A stretch of DNA of 64,000 bases from Humulus lupulus (Eukaryota > Streptophyta > Magnoliopsida > Rosales > Cannabaceae): assembly GCF_963169125.1 (NCBI RefSeq), contig NC_084794.1, forward strand, positions 224,313,409 to 224,377,408, read 5' to 3'. The notes beneath the pieces are model-generated. The model saw only the letters and a program-made list of their open reading frames with translations, searched no databases and was not told where the DNA came from. The position numbers and the translations under genes were made by a program. Below, piece by piece: positions 21,525 to 33,008 of this stretch (positions are counted from its first letter, which is position 1; every line of letters begins with the position of its first letter).

Positions 21525-23745
21525 TGTTAGGAACGAATTTCCTAATACGCAGCGAAATGGTGGTGGGGTTGGCCCAGTGCACAACAAAATTATTGTAACA
21601 TATTTAAACTACATTTAAATATGTGGATCCATTAATATACATACATTAATCATAAGCAAGTTAAGGATAGAAATCATACCTCTTGAAGTCTATCAAGTGT
21701 CCTTTCTATCTTTTCATATTTAGAACGATCTTCCCATCCAAGCTGCTCTCAAGTACTCACACCAAGATCTTCCAAAGTGTTCTCTACACCTCAAGAAGTG
21801 TGTGGGCACTTAGAGAATGAAGGATAATTTATTTGTGATTCTACTTTATGTACTCAACACATGAGATCAATAGAATAGGCCTGAGAATTGGTTCTTTATT
21901 TTTCAGGGAGAGAAAACTATCGTTCTATTTTTCACAGAGTGAAAATTCTAAGTTGTCTTAGATATCTGAATATTTTCTGATTAGTCATACTTAAAAGAAA
22001 ATATTCAAATTTAAAAAATAAATCTGTAACCAACTTACAACTTACAATTTACTTTTTAATTAATTAATTATTCTATTAATGAAAATATCCAAAAAAAAAC
22101 AATTTTTTTTAATTATCCATTAATTAATTAATTAAATAAATAAAAATAAAAATCATATCCCTGAAAAATAGACCTATATAGACTGTGTGTGCACGTGTAG
22201 CATCCCTATTTTTAGGGATGTTAGTTTTTTTTAATTATTTATTCAAACTACTTTGTCAGATAAGATTTAACAATCCTGATAACTAATTTAAATTTGAATT
22301 CAAATTTAAATTAATTATCATATATAATTAATTATTTGAATAAATAATAATCTTTTAAATTCAAATCTAATTTGAACTTATCAGATTATTATCTCTCACT
22401 CAAATAAAGATATTTAATTAATTCTACCAATTAATTAAATCCAATATTTTCGAAAATAAATATTTAATTTATTACAATTTCGAAAATTATAATTAATTAA
22501 TTATTTAATTAAAATTTGAAATTAATTTAATTATTTAATATAATTTCTAAAATTATACAATAATTAAATATTAATTATTTTTGTTAACTACAACTAATTT
22601 GTAATTAATTAATTAATCACTATTATCATATAATTGCATGTTTGGCCTGAAGAACAAATTTCTTCTTAAATATGTATTTAAACTATTTTTCCCTTCATAT
22701 CAACTCTTACCTTGAATAGTGTTGATAGAGTCGCTATGGGGACCTATGGACCTATAATTCCAAGCTCCAATAAATTTGAGATTATTAATTGAACTCTTTA
22801 ATTAAATAATCTTAATTTATTAATCTCTTGATTATTCCACTATAAATATGAGAGTGCACTCTTGTAATTATAGACATTTCATTTACTGAGTACTTTATAA
22901 TTACAAAGCGTCCATTGATGTAATCATTGCATACAACTTGACCTTCTAATAATGGTTCATAATTGATCGGGAATAAAATTACTGTTTTACCCTTTTAATT
23001 ATCCCTTGTTTCCTTAAGTACCATTGGCTTTACTAGTGAAGGTTAATTCATAACTAAATTATGAATTTGAGCTCAATAACCTTTTAGTCCCAAAAGTCAA
23101 TCCTTAAGAGAACAATCATTCAATCTCTTGTGAGAAGGCATAGATTCCATATCTGTGTACTATGTCCCCAACCATCTACATTAATGAGTTCCCAAAACAA
23201 AAGTTTCTAGCCTGATCATTCTGATAGACCCTAACAAGTGAATCAAAGAACTCGTCATATAACATAAACAGGAGTTCATAGTAACTTCAGGATTAAGATC
23301 TATTTGTTTATGATCATCAGTTGATATATTTAATTAATACTTCGAAACAGTATTTAACTAAGTATTAATAAACGTATCTGGTCCAGTTCTATATATTCTC
23401 TAATATATAAAGCACATCCACTAAAGTGTCCTACCACACTAGTGATCCAGATCTAGATCACATGTATTCATAATACTAGTGGACCGTACTTGCAGTAATT
23501 AATCTAAAGATTCCATAACTTTATTTTACTGCGAACTATTCAAGTTCATTTATCTCAAACACAATCCTCCCGTACCAATACGTGTTTGAGATCACATATA
23601 TGAACTTAGGAATTTTTCTGATATTTACATAATATTATCACAAAATAATATAGTCCATAAAATATATGCATAACAAATTCAATTCATTTATTTATTTCAT
23701 AAAACAATGTCTAGTACATATGCTTTCAGGGCACAATTCCCAACA
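21525..23745 (-). repeat. 3' LTR of copia element
   Basis: 2221 bp, TGTTAGGAACGAATTTCC...CACAATTCCCAACA, very AT-rich in the middle (22000-22660). It retains a segment at about 23163-23228 (CCCAACCATCTACATTAATG and on) that is missing from the other LTR. Confidence 0.93.
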
Positions 23746-23762
23746 ATCTCCCATTTGCCCTA
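23746..23762 (-). other. polypurine tract of copia element
   Basis: On the minus strand TAGGGCAAATGGGAGAT directly precedes the 3' LTR; it would prime plus-strand DNA synthesis. The related copia copy at the right end of the window has GAGGGCAAGTGGGAGATAG in the same place. Confidence 0.85.
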
Positions 23763-24482
23763 AAGCAAATGACGCACCTCTCTCATTCCCATGTTTCTTA
23801 CATGCTCCTTAAAAGATTTTATGGATAAAGTCTTTGTGAAAGGATCTCCAAGATTATGCTCTAAAGCTATCTTCGTAACTGCAACATCTCCTCGATGAAC
23901 TATCTCTCTTAGCAAGTGATATTTCCTCTCGATGTGCTTTCCCCTCTTGTGAATCCATGGTTCCTTTGAGTTAGCTACTGCCCCATTATTGTCACAGTAT
24001 AGGACTAGTGGCTTATCCACATCTGGTACAACTTCTAGATCAGAATAGAACTTTTTGAGCCACACAGCCTCCTTAGTTGCTTCACAAGCGGCTATATACT
24101 CGGCTTCCATGGTGGAGTCTGCAATGCTGGTTTGTTTAATACTTCGCCAGACTACCGCTCCTCCTCCAAGAGTAAACACTGATCCAGAAGTCGATTTCCG
24201 ACTATCTCTGTCTGATTGAAAATCAAAATCAGTGTAACTAGTAGGATTCAGGTCTCCACCTGAATATACAAGCATATAATCTCTAGTATTTCTAAGATAC
24301 TTGAGAATATTCTTCACTGCAGTCCAATGACTCAATTCAGGATTGGATTGATAACTGCTGACTATCCCTACTGCATAACAAATGTCAGGTCTTGTACACA
24401 ACATCGCATACATTAGACTGCCTACTACTGAGGCATAAGTATATTGTCTCATGTCTTCCTCTTCTTGAGGTGTTTTGGGACA
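23760..24482 (-). pseudogene. pol: copia RNase H
   Basis: 231-codon open frame on the minus strand beginning just after an amber stop at 24483-24485. It shows YASVVGSLMYAMLCTRPDIC, KNILKYLRNTRDYMLVY, SDRDSRKSTSGSVFTLGGG, STMEAEYIAACEATKEAVWL, LYCDNNGAVANSKEP and HKRGKHIERKYHLLREIV, i.e. RT tail plus the full RNase H domain with its acidic residues, ending ...MREVRHLL at the polypurine tract. The frame itself is undamaged over 690 bp, the best kept part of this element. Confidence 0.93.
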
Positions 24483-25355
24483 CTACTCCTTGGAAAGGAA
24501 TACTCCAGAACAGGTTGGCATATCACCCTTTTTGGAGTTTTGCATATTAAAGCATTCTAGCACCTTATCAATATAAGTTACTTGAGACAATGCCAAAGTT
24601 TTGTTCTGTCTATCTCTAAGAATCTTAATGCCTAGAACATATTTGGCTTCTCCCAAATCTTTCATTTGGAATTGTTCAGCTAACCGGTTCTTTACTTTTG
24701 ATAATAATGTTACGTCATTTCCAATCAATAATATATCATCAACATAAAGAACGAGGAATACTACTACACCATCTTTGATTTATTTATAGACACGAGGTTC
24801 GTCAATGTTTTGTTCAAAACCAAACATTTTAATTGTGTCATCAAATCTAAGATTCCAAGATCTAGAAGCTTGTTTGAGTCCATAAATGGACCTAAGAAGC
24901 TTGCAAACCTTTTGCTCTTGACCTTTTAATTCGAACCCTTCTGGTTGAGACATGTAAATGGTTTCATCAAGGTAGCCATTCAAAAAAGTTGTTTTGACAT
25001 CCATTTTCCAAATCTCATAATCCATGCACGCAGCTATGGATAAGAGTATACGAATGGATTTTAGCATGGCTACAGGAGAAAAAGTTTCTTCATAGCACCC
25101 TTCTTTCTGTGTGTAACCTTTGGCTACAAGCCTTTCTTTGAAAGTCTCTACTTTCCCATCCGCTCCTCTTTTCTTCTTGAATATCCACTTGCAACCAATG
25201 GGTTTGATATTCTCAAATGGATTTTCAAGAACCCAGACAGAATTGGAATATGTCGATTCCATTTCTTGGTTCATGGCTTCTTTCCATTTGTCCTTGGCAG
25301 AATCATTCATTGCATCTTTAAATGTCAATGGATCGTCTTTGTTTGTGTCAGACAC
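24483..25355 (-). pseudogene. pol: copia reverse transcriptase with nonsense codons
   Basis: Frame 24780-25355 carries KDKWKEAMNQEMES, GCKWIFKKKRGADGKVETFK, ERLVAKGYTQKEGCYEETFS and MDVKTTFLNGYLDETIYMSQ. A TAA at 24780-24782 interrupts it; the same frame resumes at once with LVLYVDDILLIGNDV, so the catalytic YVDD is present, and continues through DLGEAKYVLGIKILRDR to an amber TAG at 24483-24485. Known family role: RNA-templated DNA synthesis in the virus-like particle. Confidence 0.92.
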
Positions 25356-25430
25356 AAGAATTTGAACTTCGTGTTCATAGCGTGTGGGTTGCTTACTAAC
25401 CCTCCAACTACGACGAGGTTCTCTACTATT

Positions 25431-25890
25431 CTAACTAGAACTAGCAGTTTCCTCTTGCCGTTTTTCATTGGTTGTTGCTGGTGACTTTGCAACTTCATTC
25501 GAGACCATCTCCTTTAGAACAACCTTACTGTGAGGTTTGTGGTTATTAACATAGTCATGTTCAAGAAAAGTTGCATTTGTTGATACAAATGTTTTAATTT
25601 CTTTTGGACTATAGAAAATTCCACCTCCGGTCTCTTTGGAATATCCTACAAACATGCACACTTCAGAGCGTGATTCCAACTTCCCGGTCTTTCCTTTAAG
25701 CACGTGTGCAGAACACCCCCAAATTCAAAAATGGTGTAAACTAGGTTTACAACCATTCCCTAATTCTATGGGTGTCTTTTGGATAGACTTAGATGGAACA
25801 ACATTTAATATGTATAGAACACATTGAATCACATAGCCCCAGAATGATAGTGGTAATGATGAGAAACTCATCATTGATCTAACTATATCT
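25431..25890 (-). pseudogene. pol: copia integrase C-terminal region
   Basis: Minus-strand 25431-25703 reads LKGKTGKLESRSEVCMFVGY and SKETGGGIFYSPKE, the usual copia sequence after the integrase core, then a low-complexity linker to RT. 25704-25890 holds the same protein in disturbed frames (HVLKGK upstream, F/Y-rich). Interrupted by stops and frameshifts. Confidence 0.8.
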
Positions 25891-25892
25891 AA

Positions 25893-26400
25893 TTACGTTC
25901 TGTTCCGTCTTTCTGAAACACCATTTTGTTGTGTTGTTCCAGGTGCTGTGAGTTGGGATTGAATGCCATGCTCACACAGATGGTCCTTGAATTCAAAATC
26001 CAAGTACTCTCCTCCTCGATTAGATCGAAGAGCTTTTAGTGATTTACCTAATTGATTTTCAGCTTCTGCTTGAAATTCTTTGAACTTTCCAAAAGTTTCA
26101 GATTTTCTTTGCATTAAGTATAGGTAACCATATCTTGAATAATTGTCAATAAAAGTGATGAAGTATTCATAACATCCTCTTGCTTTTACATTAAGTGGAT
26201 CGCAAACATCCGTATGTACTAGCTGAAGCGGTTCTGTGGCTCTTGAACCTTTAGCAGAGAAAGGTCTCTTGGTCATTTTTCCTTCTAGACAGGATTCACA
26301 AACAAGGAGAGATCCAATAGATAGTTCTATTAAAGGATCATCCTTTACAAGCCTATTTATTTTCTCTAGACCAATATGGCCCAATCTCAAATGCCACAGA
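25893..26400 (-). pseudogene. pol: copia integrase core
   Basis: 166-codon frame: RLGHIGLEKINRLVKDD and CESCLEGKMTKRPF are the GAG-pre-integrase/zinc-binding part (HHCC). LVHTDVCDPLNVKARGC, YFITFIDNYSRYGYLYLM, RSNRGGEYLDFEFKDHLCEH and PGTTQQNGVSERRNRT form the catalytic core. The usual second catalytic Asp in SDRGGEY is replaced by Asn here (SNRGGEY), so the enzyme is probably inactive even before the frameshift at 25893. Confidence 0.9.
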
Positions 26401-26495
26401 TATGTATCACTATCGGAATCAATCTTTTGTCATTTAATAGATCTAAGATTAGCTATTTTAAATAATTCATAATTATTAACAGATTTCTCTTTAGC

Positions 26496-26930
26496 TTACA
26501 GTTTATAAAGCCCATCGATAGATTTTGCAGAACATATCTTAAAACCATATCTTGACATAACAATTGAATTATCATTAAAAGAGATTTTAAAATTTTTTTC
26601 ATGCAACATAGAAACAGAAATTAAGTTTCTAGAAAATCCAGGAATATAATAAACATTTTCTAAAACAAGAAATTTATTCTTCTCAAATTCCAAACGGGTT
26701 GTTCCAACTGCTGCTGCAGAGACAATCTGACCACTGCCTACCCTCATAGTCACCTCTCCATCAGCAAGCTTCCTCGTTGAACTAAGAATCGAAAGAGAAA
26801 AGCAAACATGGTTAGTGGTTCCTGAATCTACTATCCAGGATGAGGAATTGTCTTCCACTAAACAAGCTTCTAGCACAAGTAAATAAAATTTACCTGTCTT
26901 TTTCTTTTTGAGGTCAGCGAGATACTTTGG
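26496..26930 (-). pseudogene. pol: copia protease
   Basis: Same frame as the zinc knuckle. SSSWIVDSGTTNHVC (about 26796-26840) is the aspartic protease active site, followed by VTMRVGSGQIVSAAAVGTTR, FLVLENVYYIPGFSRNLISV and FKICSAKSIDGLYKL, ending at a TAA at 26496-26498. This is the expected stretch before the GAG-pre-integrase domain. Confidence 0.88.
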
Positions 26931-27240
26931 ACAGTTTCTCTTATAGTGACCATTTTCCCCACAGTGAAAGCAAGTCCCTTTTGGGGTCTTCTTTTTTGGA
27001 GGTTTCAGTGTTCTTGTTCTCTTTGCTTTTGGATGACTTTTTAGGCTTCTCACATATTAATACAATGTTCAAGTTTGATTTCCATTTCATGTAGTTTTCA
27101 CCAGTCAACTTTTCATTAGCAAGTAAAGAAGATACAGGATTTGAGCTAGAAATAATTGCTGAAAATAAATAAATAAACAAAATGAATTTATGCATATCAG
27201 TTATTTTCGGAATAGTAAACGTGATACATGAATGCAACAA
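26931..27240 (-). pseudogene. gag: copia gag with large internal deletion
   Basis: The N-terminal part reads SSLLANEKLTGENYMKWKSN and LNIVLICE, then jumps directly to a lysine-rich KPKKSSKSKENKN and, one frame over, to the CCHC zinc knuckle CFHCGENGHYKRNC (26931-26972). In intact copia Gag about 150-200 residues separate the TGENY motif from the knuckle; here there are about 45. The deletion removes most of the UBN2-type capsid domain and shifts frame, so this copy is non-autonomous. Confidence 0.85.
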
Positions 27241-29085
27241 TTAAAGAACACAAAAAAAAAATTACTAATTCCACGATTAATTAATTTGAACATTAATGGA
27301 CCAGCCTTAGGGTGGGTCAGACTAATTCCAAATTAATTTTGAGACAAGTTCTCAAATTTATAAGTGAAAACTTAAATCAATATTTCTCTTTTGACTTATA
27401 AACAACCGCTTGTTTGGTCAAGAATACACTAGTCCGCTCGAAAGCCTAATATACCTTGTGAGTGTAACCCATTATTTTAGATCGATAACTTAACTCAAGA
27501 GTGTGCCTTAGGGTCAGTCAAACTTGAAATACATCATTAAATCCTATTCTTAAAAAAGAAGTTTTCCTTGAGAATAACACAGTCGGAAGCCTTCCTTAGG
27601 GGGACACAAGCATTGGTGTCGCGAGTCCCTCTCCATGCTACCTCGGTGCTAACTAATAATGGAGACCATGGGACTTATTGTCATAAATCCCTCTCCCACG
27701 CACTATTTTAGAATATGTGTTTTCTCAAAACATCCTATGCTTTTTAATTGGTTGTAAAAATAAAGTGATCTATTTTTACCAAATCATATTCTAATAATTA
27801 CTAATCAAATTAAGAAAAAATAAAATTATAGAACTATGCCCTAATTAATTCAATTTTATTTTGCTATAATTACTAAGAATATCATTTATAATTTAATAAA
27901 AAAAATTTATTAAATACTAGAAATTAAACAACTTTTAAAATCTATTTCCGCTCTTGAACTAGTTAAAAATTAGATTTATTATTATATGGTCCAGCATATA
28001 ATCACATAGGACAATCCTAAGGCATGTTTCTACTCACATGAGATGCATGAACAATTTTAAATACTGTGTGGGTTATATGTATGGCACTTCAAAAAATTCA
28101 TGATAAAGTATTAAACAATTTAATCACATTCAAACATTTAAATAAATAAATACTAACTAAATAAATAAATGTGGGCCGGGTGTCTTGGGAATTTCTAGAA
28201 AAATTACAACACTTGCAAACACATACACAAAAAATGTAAGAAACTAAATAAGACCTAAAGAGATCTCTATCTTTATTTTTGGGTCTTCACAAGTAGTCTT
28301 GATCCATTAAGCCACTTATCCATTTAATTTTGAATTAAAATAACTTTTAATTATCTTAAACAAATGTTAAGAATAATTAACTTGGGATTCAATGCCTGAT
28401 AAGTTATTAGGCCCAGTTTTGAATTTGGGCTCATACAATTAATTCAAAATAAAATTATTTTAATTATGGGTTAACTTAATTAAGCCCATAATTTAAATGG
28501 ATAATTTTTGGATGCAAGCCCTATGGTTTAAAACCCTAGGGGCGACTGCATAGGATGGCTCGGTATGGGGCACGGCTGGGGCACACGGTGGCTGCTGGGT
28601 GCGACACAAGGGGGCCCGCGGCTGGGTTCAGCAGCAGCAGGCGTAGGGGCACGCTGCCGAGGTGCACAGGGACGTGTAGGGGCGCGCAGGCCAGGTGGAC
28701 AGAGGCGCGACTACTCGGCTGGGCGTGGTGCGCATGGCGCACTGGGTAGGCAGCACGCAGGGGCTGGGCGTGCATGCGGCAGGGTGAGGCTCGGGCTTCG
28801 GGGCTCGGAACCCGGGGCTCGTAACCTAGGGATCAGGCCTTACAGAATTTTTCAAATAATTTTAATGCAGAAAATTAAAATTACAAAAATTCCTATGCCC
28901 CAAAATGGCTTGCATTTTTCATCTAGAATTTCAAGAACATTTCCTAAACCCAAAACACCATGTAATTAACGACCCTTAAGAATAAACTATAATCATACAT
29001 ACATCCATCCATTCACATATATTACAATAACATAAGAATGCATATTATGCCCACCCAGTAATTAATGTATGCAGAGATTAATGAC
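27241..29085 (-). other. 5' leader of copia element
   Basis: About 1.85 kb between gag and PBS without a supported frame. It is AT-rich except for a sharp GC-rich block at 28540-28830. The strand-symmetric frames across that block are products of its base composition and are not taken as genes. Confidence 0.6.
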
Positions 29086-29098
29086 CGCTCTGGTACCA
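29086..29098 (-). other. copia PBS (tRNA-iMet)
   Basis: On the minus strand TGGTACCAGAGCG follows the LTR end CCTAACA after two bases. It differs by one base from the usual TGGTATCAGAGC complementary to initiator tRNA-Met. Confidence 0.88.
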
Positions 29099-29100
29099 AT

Positions 29101-31286
29101 TGTTAGGAACAGATTTCCTAATACGCAGCAGAATGGTGGTGGGGTTGGCCCAGTGTACAACAAAATTTTTATAACATATTTAAACTACCTTTAAATATGC
29201 GGATTCATTAATATACATACATTAATCATAAGCAAGTTAAGGATAGAAATCATACCTCTTGAAGCCTATCAAGTGTCCTTGCTATCTTTTCGTATTTAGA
29301 ACGATCTTCCTATCCAAGCCGCTCCCAGGTACTCACACCAAGATCTTCCAAAGCGTTCTCTACACCTCAAGAAGTGTGTGGGCACTTAGAGAATGAATGA
29401 TAGTTTATTTGTGATTCTACTTGATGTACTCAACACATGAGATCAAGAGAATAAGCTTGAGAATTGGTTCTTTATTTTTCAGGGAGAGAAAACTATCGTT
29501 CTATTTTTCACAGAGCGAAAATTCTGAGTTGTCTCAGATATCTGAATATTTTCTTATTAGTCATACTTAAAAGAAAATATTCAAATTTAAAAAATAAATC
29601 TATAACCAACTTACAATTTACTTTTTAATTAATTAATTATTCTATTAATGAAAATATCCCAAAAAACAAATTTTTTTTAATTATCCATTAATTAATTAAT
29701 TAAATAAACAAAAATGAAAATGATATCCCTGAAAAATAGCCCTACACTATGAACTGTGTGTGCACGTGTAGCATTCTTATTTTTAGGGATGTTGATTTTT
29801 TTTCAATTTTTATTTAATTATTTATCAAACTACTTTGTCAGATAAGATCTAACAATCCTGATAACTCATTCAAATTTGAATTCCAATTTAAATTAATTAT
29901 CTTTTTAATTAATTATCATATATAATTAATTATTAGAATAAATATTAATCTTTTAAATTCAAATCCATTTTGAACTTATCAGCTTATTATCTCTTACTCA
30001 AATAAAGATATTTAATTTAATCTACCAATTAATTAAATCCAATATTTTCGAAAATAAATATTTCATTTATTAAAATTTCGAAAATTATAATTAATTAATT
30101 ATTTAATTAAAATTTGAAATTAATATAATTATTTAATATAATTTCTAAAATTATATAATAATTAAATATTAATTAATTTTGTTAACTACAACTAATTTGT
30201 AATTAATTAATTAATCACTATTATCATATAATTGCATATTTAGCCTGAAGAACAAATTTCTTCTTAAATATGTCTTTAAACTATTTTTCCCTTCATATAA
30301 ACTCTTAACTTGAATAGTGTTGATAGAGCCACTATGGGGACCTATGGACCTATAATTCCAAGCTTCAATAAATTTGAGATTATTAATTAAACTCTTTAAT
30401 TAAATAATATTAATTTATTAATCTCATGATTATTCCACTTTAAATATGAGACTGCACTATTTTAATTATAGACATTTCATTTACTGAGTACTTTATAATT
30501 ATAAAGCATCCATTGTTGTAATCATTGCATACAACTTGACCCTCTAGTAATGGTTCATAATTAATCGGGAATAAAATTACCGTTTTACCCTTTTAATTAT
30601 CTCTTGTTTCCTTAAGTACCATTGTCTTTACTAGTGAAGATTAATTCATAACTAAAAATTATGAATTTGAGCTCAATAACCTTTAAGTCCAAAAAGTCAA
30701 CCCTTAAGAGAACCATCATTCAATCTCTTGCGAGAAGGCATAGATTCCATATCTGTATACTATGACAGACCCTAACAAGTGAATCAAAGAACTCATCATA
30801 TAACATAAACAGGAGTTCATAGTAACTTCAGGATTAAGATCTATTTGTATATGATCATCAGTTGATATATTTAATTAATACTTCGAAACAGTATTTAACT
30901 AAGTATTAATAAACGTATCTGGTCCAGTTCTATATATTCTCTAATATATAAAGCACCTCCACTAAAGTGTCCTACCACACTAGTGATCCAGATCTAGATC
31001 ACATGTATTCATAATACTAGTGGACCGTACTTGCAGTAATTAATCTAAAGATTCCATAACTTTATTTTACTGCGAACTATTCAAGTTCATTTATCTCAAA
31101 CACAATCCTCCCGTACCAATACGTGTTTGAGATCACATATATGAACTTAGGAATTGTTCTGATATTTACATAATATTATTACAAAATAATATAGTCCATA
31201 AAATATATGCATAACAAATTCAATTTATTTATTTATTTCATAAAACAATGTCTACTACATATGCTTTCAGGGCACAATTCCCAACA
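29101..31286 (-). repeat. 5' LTR of copia element
   Basis: 2186 bp, collinear with 21525-23745. It lacks about 65 bp present in the other LTR: TATACTATGACAGACC here against a longer stretch there (junction near 30765). Point differences are scattered. Confidence 0.93.
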
Positions 31287-31291
31287 GCTGG

Positions 31292-31800
31292 GAGCCCGAC
31301 GGGCACCTCAGCTGGCGAATCTTGCGCCTCTACAGTCGAGTGCTCGAGAGGCACCCCAGCTGCATTAACAGGTGGCACTCCAACGGGGTGCGCAGGGTAC
31401 TCAGCTGGTGCACTGCCATTAGGGTCCAATCGCAACCCTTAGGCTGCAAGAGTGGCCTTCATGATAAGCACCATCTCCTATAGGGCGGCGATATTACCCT
31501 CCCATGCCTCGATCTTTTGTTGTTGGGAGGCCTACTGCTCACGGAGCATCACCATATGCGACGTCTCCTCCGCATCCTTGGGCTGAGGATATTCTTCCTC
31601 ATAGTATCCCTGGCCGAAGCCGTCATCTTCGCTGTCGTATTCGGTGTCTTCCTCGTAATCCTCTGCCATCTTAGGTACTTCCTGAGGTGGCTACCAAATG
31701 GGCTCCCCTCCTTCGACTCTGACAGGAGGGAGTATATCGTGTGTAACATTTCTTCGTGTAGTCACCACAGCTTTGAGTGTTCCAAATGCTTTCTTCAAGC
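31292..31800 (-). pseudogene. gag: gag 5' part of element B
   Basis: Continuation of the gag gene beyond the copia insertion. On the minus strand it reads [19 protein letters not shown], then a stop, then LRLDPNGSAPAEYP, matching the element A Gag at 58052-58390 ([20 protein letters not shown]). The N-terminal end has an acidic run from the repeated GAA/GAC codons near 31600-31660 and a segment around FIESLKKAF near 31790. Frame broken by several stops. Confidence 0.75.
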
Positions 31801-31803
31801 TCT

Positions 31804-31819
31804 CAATGAAAGCACAAAA
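31804..31819 (-). other. PBS of element B
   Basis: Minus strand reads TTTGTGCTTTCATTGAGAG just inside the LTR; element A has TTTGGTGCTTTCATTGAG in the same place (58874-58890). Conserved in both copies at PBS position. I cannot assign the primer tRNA with confidence. Confidence 0.6.
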
Positions 31820-31820
31820 A

Positions 31821-32687
31821 TTTTTACTGCCTTTTTCGCTATCAACTTTAAGAAGAGAGATTAAAGAAACAAACAATACAAAGACAAGGATGTTTACGTG
31901 GTTCAGGCTATAAAAGAACCCTAGTCCACAAGTCTCTAGTATTAAGAGGATTGGAAGCTTGTGATGGCAAGCTCCAATGGTTTATTCTCAGGCAGCATAT
32001 AGATTGCTCTGAGTACAATGTGTTTTCTCTACCAAAAATCGATCCCATTACAGTGAGACTCCTAGCTCTATTTATAGAGGTTGTGGTCATTAATACTAAT
32101 CATCAATAATTAATATACATTCTTTCCATTATTGGGGGACTAATACCAATTCAATGCATTGGGCTGCATTGAATAGAGACCACGACCCAAGCTAGGTTTG
32201 CGGGGTCCACTGTAGAAAGGCACCTACTTTATGGGAACATGTCCCAGGTACTGTCAGGGCGTGCTGTAAGTACCTCCATGTCAGGCAGCGTAGTGGGAAT
32301 GCGAATTGTTGAGTCATACACACGACAACACTGTTGACGGATCGCCCAAAAAGGTTATCAACCGATCCTCTGGCGCTGCAATACCGCATTTACTGACATA
32401 TTGCGCCTTATCTTAGGTCAAGGGACCAGAACCTCGGACCTGGGAGACGATTGGGGGAGGAGAGCCCTCGCTTTAATTGCCTAAGCTGTTGAACCTCTAG
32501 CTCCGAGGGCAACCCTCAGAGAGTAATCTAATAAGGCACCCACGACCTACTGTCAAAGGCAATTTCTCACCTAGGAGGACCCTTACCCCGAATAAAGGCC
32601 TCGGGGAGTAACATTCCCCGATGATGCCTATGAGCTTCCGAGCTAGTCACTGGGGGTTGCCACGTGTCGGAGATGAAAATACAGATA
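31821..32687 (-). repeat. 5' LTR of element B
   Basis: 867 bp, collinear with the 876-bp LTRs of element A. The terminal TGTTG has decayed to TTTTT. A TATA box on the minus strand, CTCTATAAATAGAG, is at 32066-32080 and would start element transcription leftward. Confidence 0.85.
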
Positions 32688-33000
32688 AAATTTTTATATT
32701 TTAATTTTATTTTTGGTCTTACTGTCTTTACAATTTTTTTATTGTGCAAATTCTTTTTTTCCAATTTTTTTAGAATCATTGGTTTTAACTTTTTATTTAC
32801 CGTAGGCATGATTTTTTTTCAATTTTTATGTAATTTTTAGAATCATTTAAATTTTTTTTTGTACTATACGTTATTTTTTTTTTAGGTTTGGATTAGGTAT
32901 TTTTTTTGTCTTTTCTTTTTCCTTTCACTTTCTTTTTTCTTTTTATTTTTTCATCTTTTCTTCATCTTTTATATTTTGATGGGTAGGAATATAAACGATT
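32688..33000. other. T-rich/pyrimidine-rich flank
   Basis: Begins the island between the two Tat elements. Strongly pyrimidine-biased on the plus strand, especially 32870-32965 (CTTTTCTTTTTCCTTTCACT). No gene. Confidence 0.6.
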
Positions 33001-33008
33001 GAGTTTGA

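Larger units (their letters stand above)
21525..31286 (-). mobile_element. Ty1/copia retrotransposon, nested in gag of element B
   Basis: 9762-bp element on the minus strand with LTRs at 21525-23745 and 29101-31286, both TGTTAGGAAC...TTCCCAACA. It is flanked by a perfect 5-bp duplication GCTGG (21520-21524 and 31287-31291). A PBS to tRNA-iMet and a polypurine tract are in place. Domain order is gag, protease, integrase, RT, RNase H, the copia order. gag has an internal deletion and pol carries stops, so the copy cannot move on its own. Its two LTRs differ visibly, including a roughly 65-bp deletion in the right one, so it is not recent. Confidence 0.95.
5519..32687 (-). mobile_element. Tat-type Ty3/gypsy element B, with nested insertions
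   Basis: Minus-strand element: 5' LTR at 31821-32687, PBS near 31804-31819, gag split by a copia insertion, pol 15980-19490, a 65-bp tandem repeat, an antisense plus-strand gene (about 7770-13476) and a 3' LTR remnant at 5519-5945. A second RNase H between RNase H and integrase, a 3' tandem repeat and an antisense ORF are features known from Tat/Retand retrotransposons. Possible 5-bp duplication ATTTT at 5514-5518 and 32690-32694, weak in AT-rich DNA. All coding regions are broken. It is a sister copy of element A. Confidence 0.85.

Noticed and set aside
28536..28969. Overlapping Arg/Gly/Ala-rich frames on both strands
   Set aside because: Typical by-product of GC-rich DNA with few stop codons; no recognised motif.
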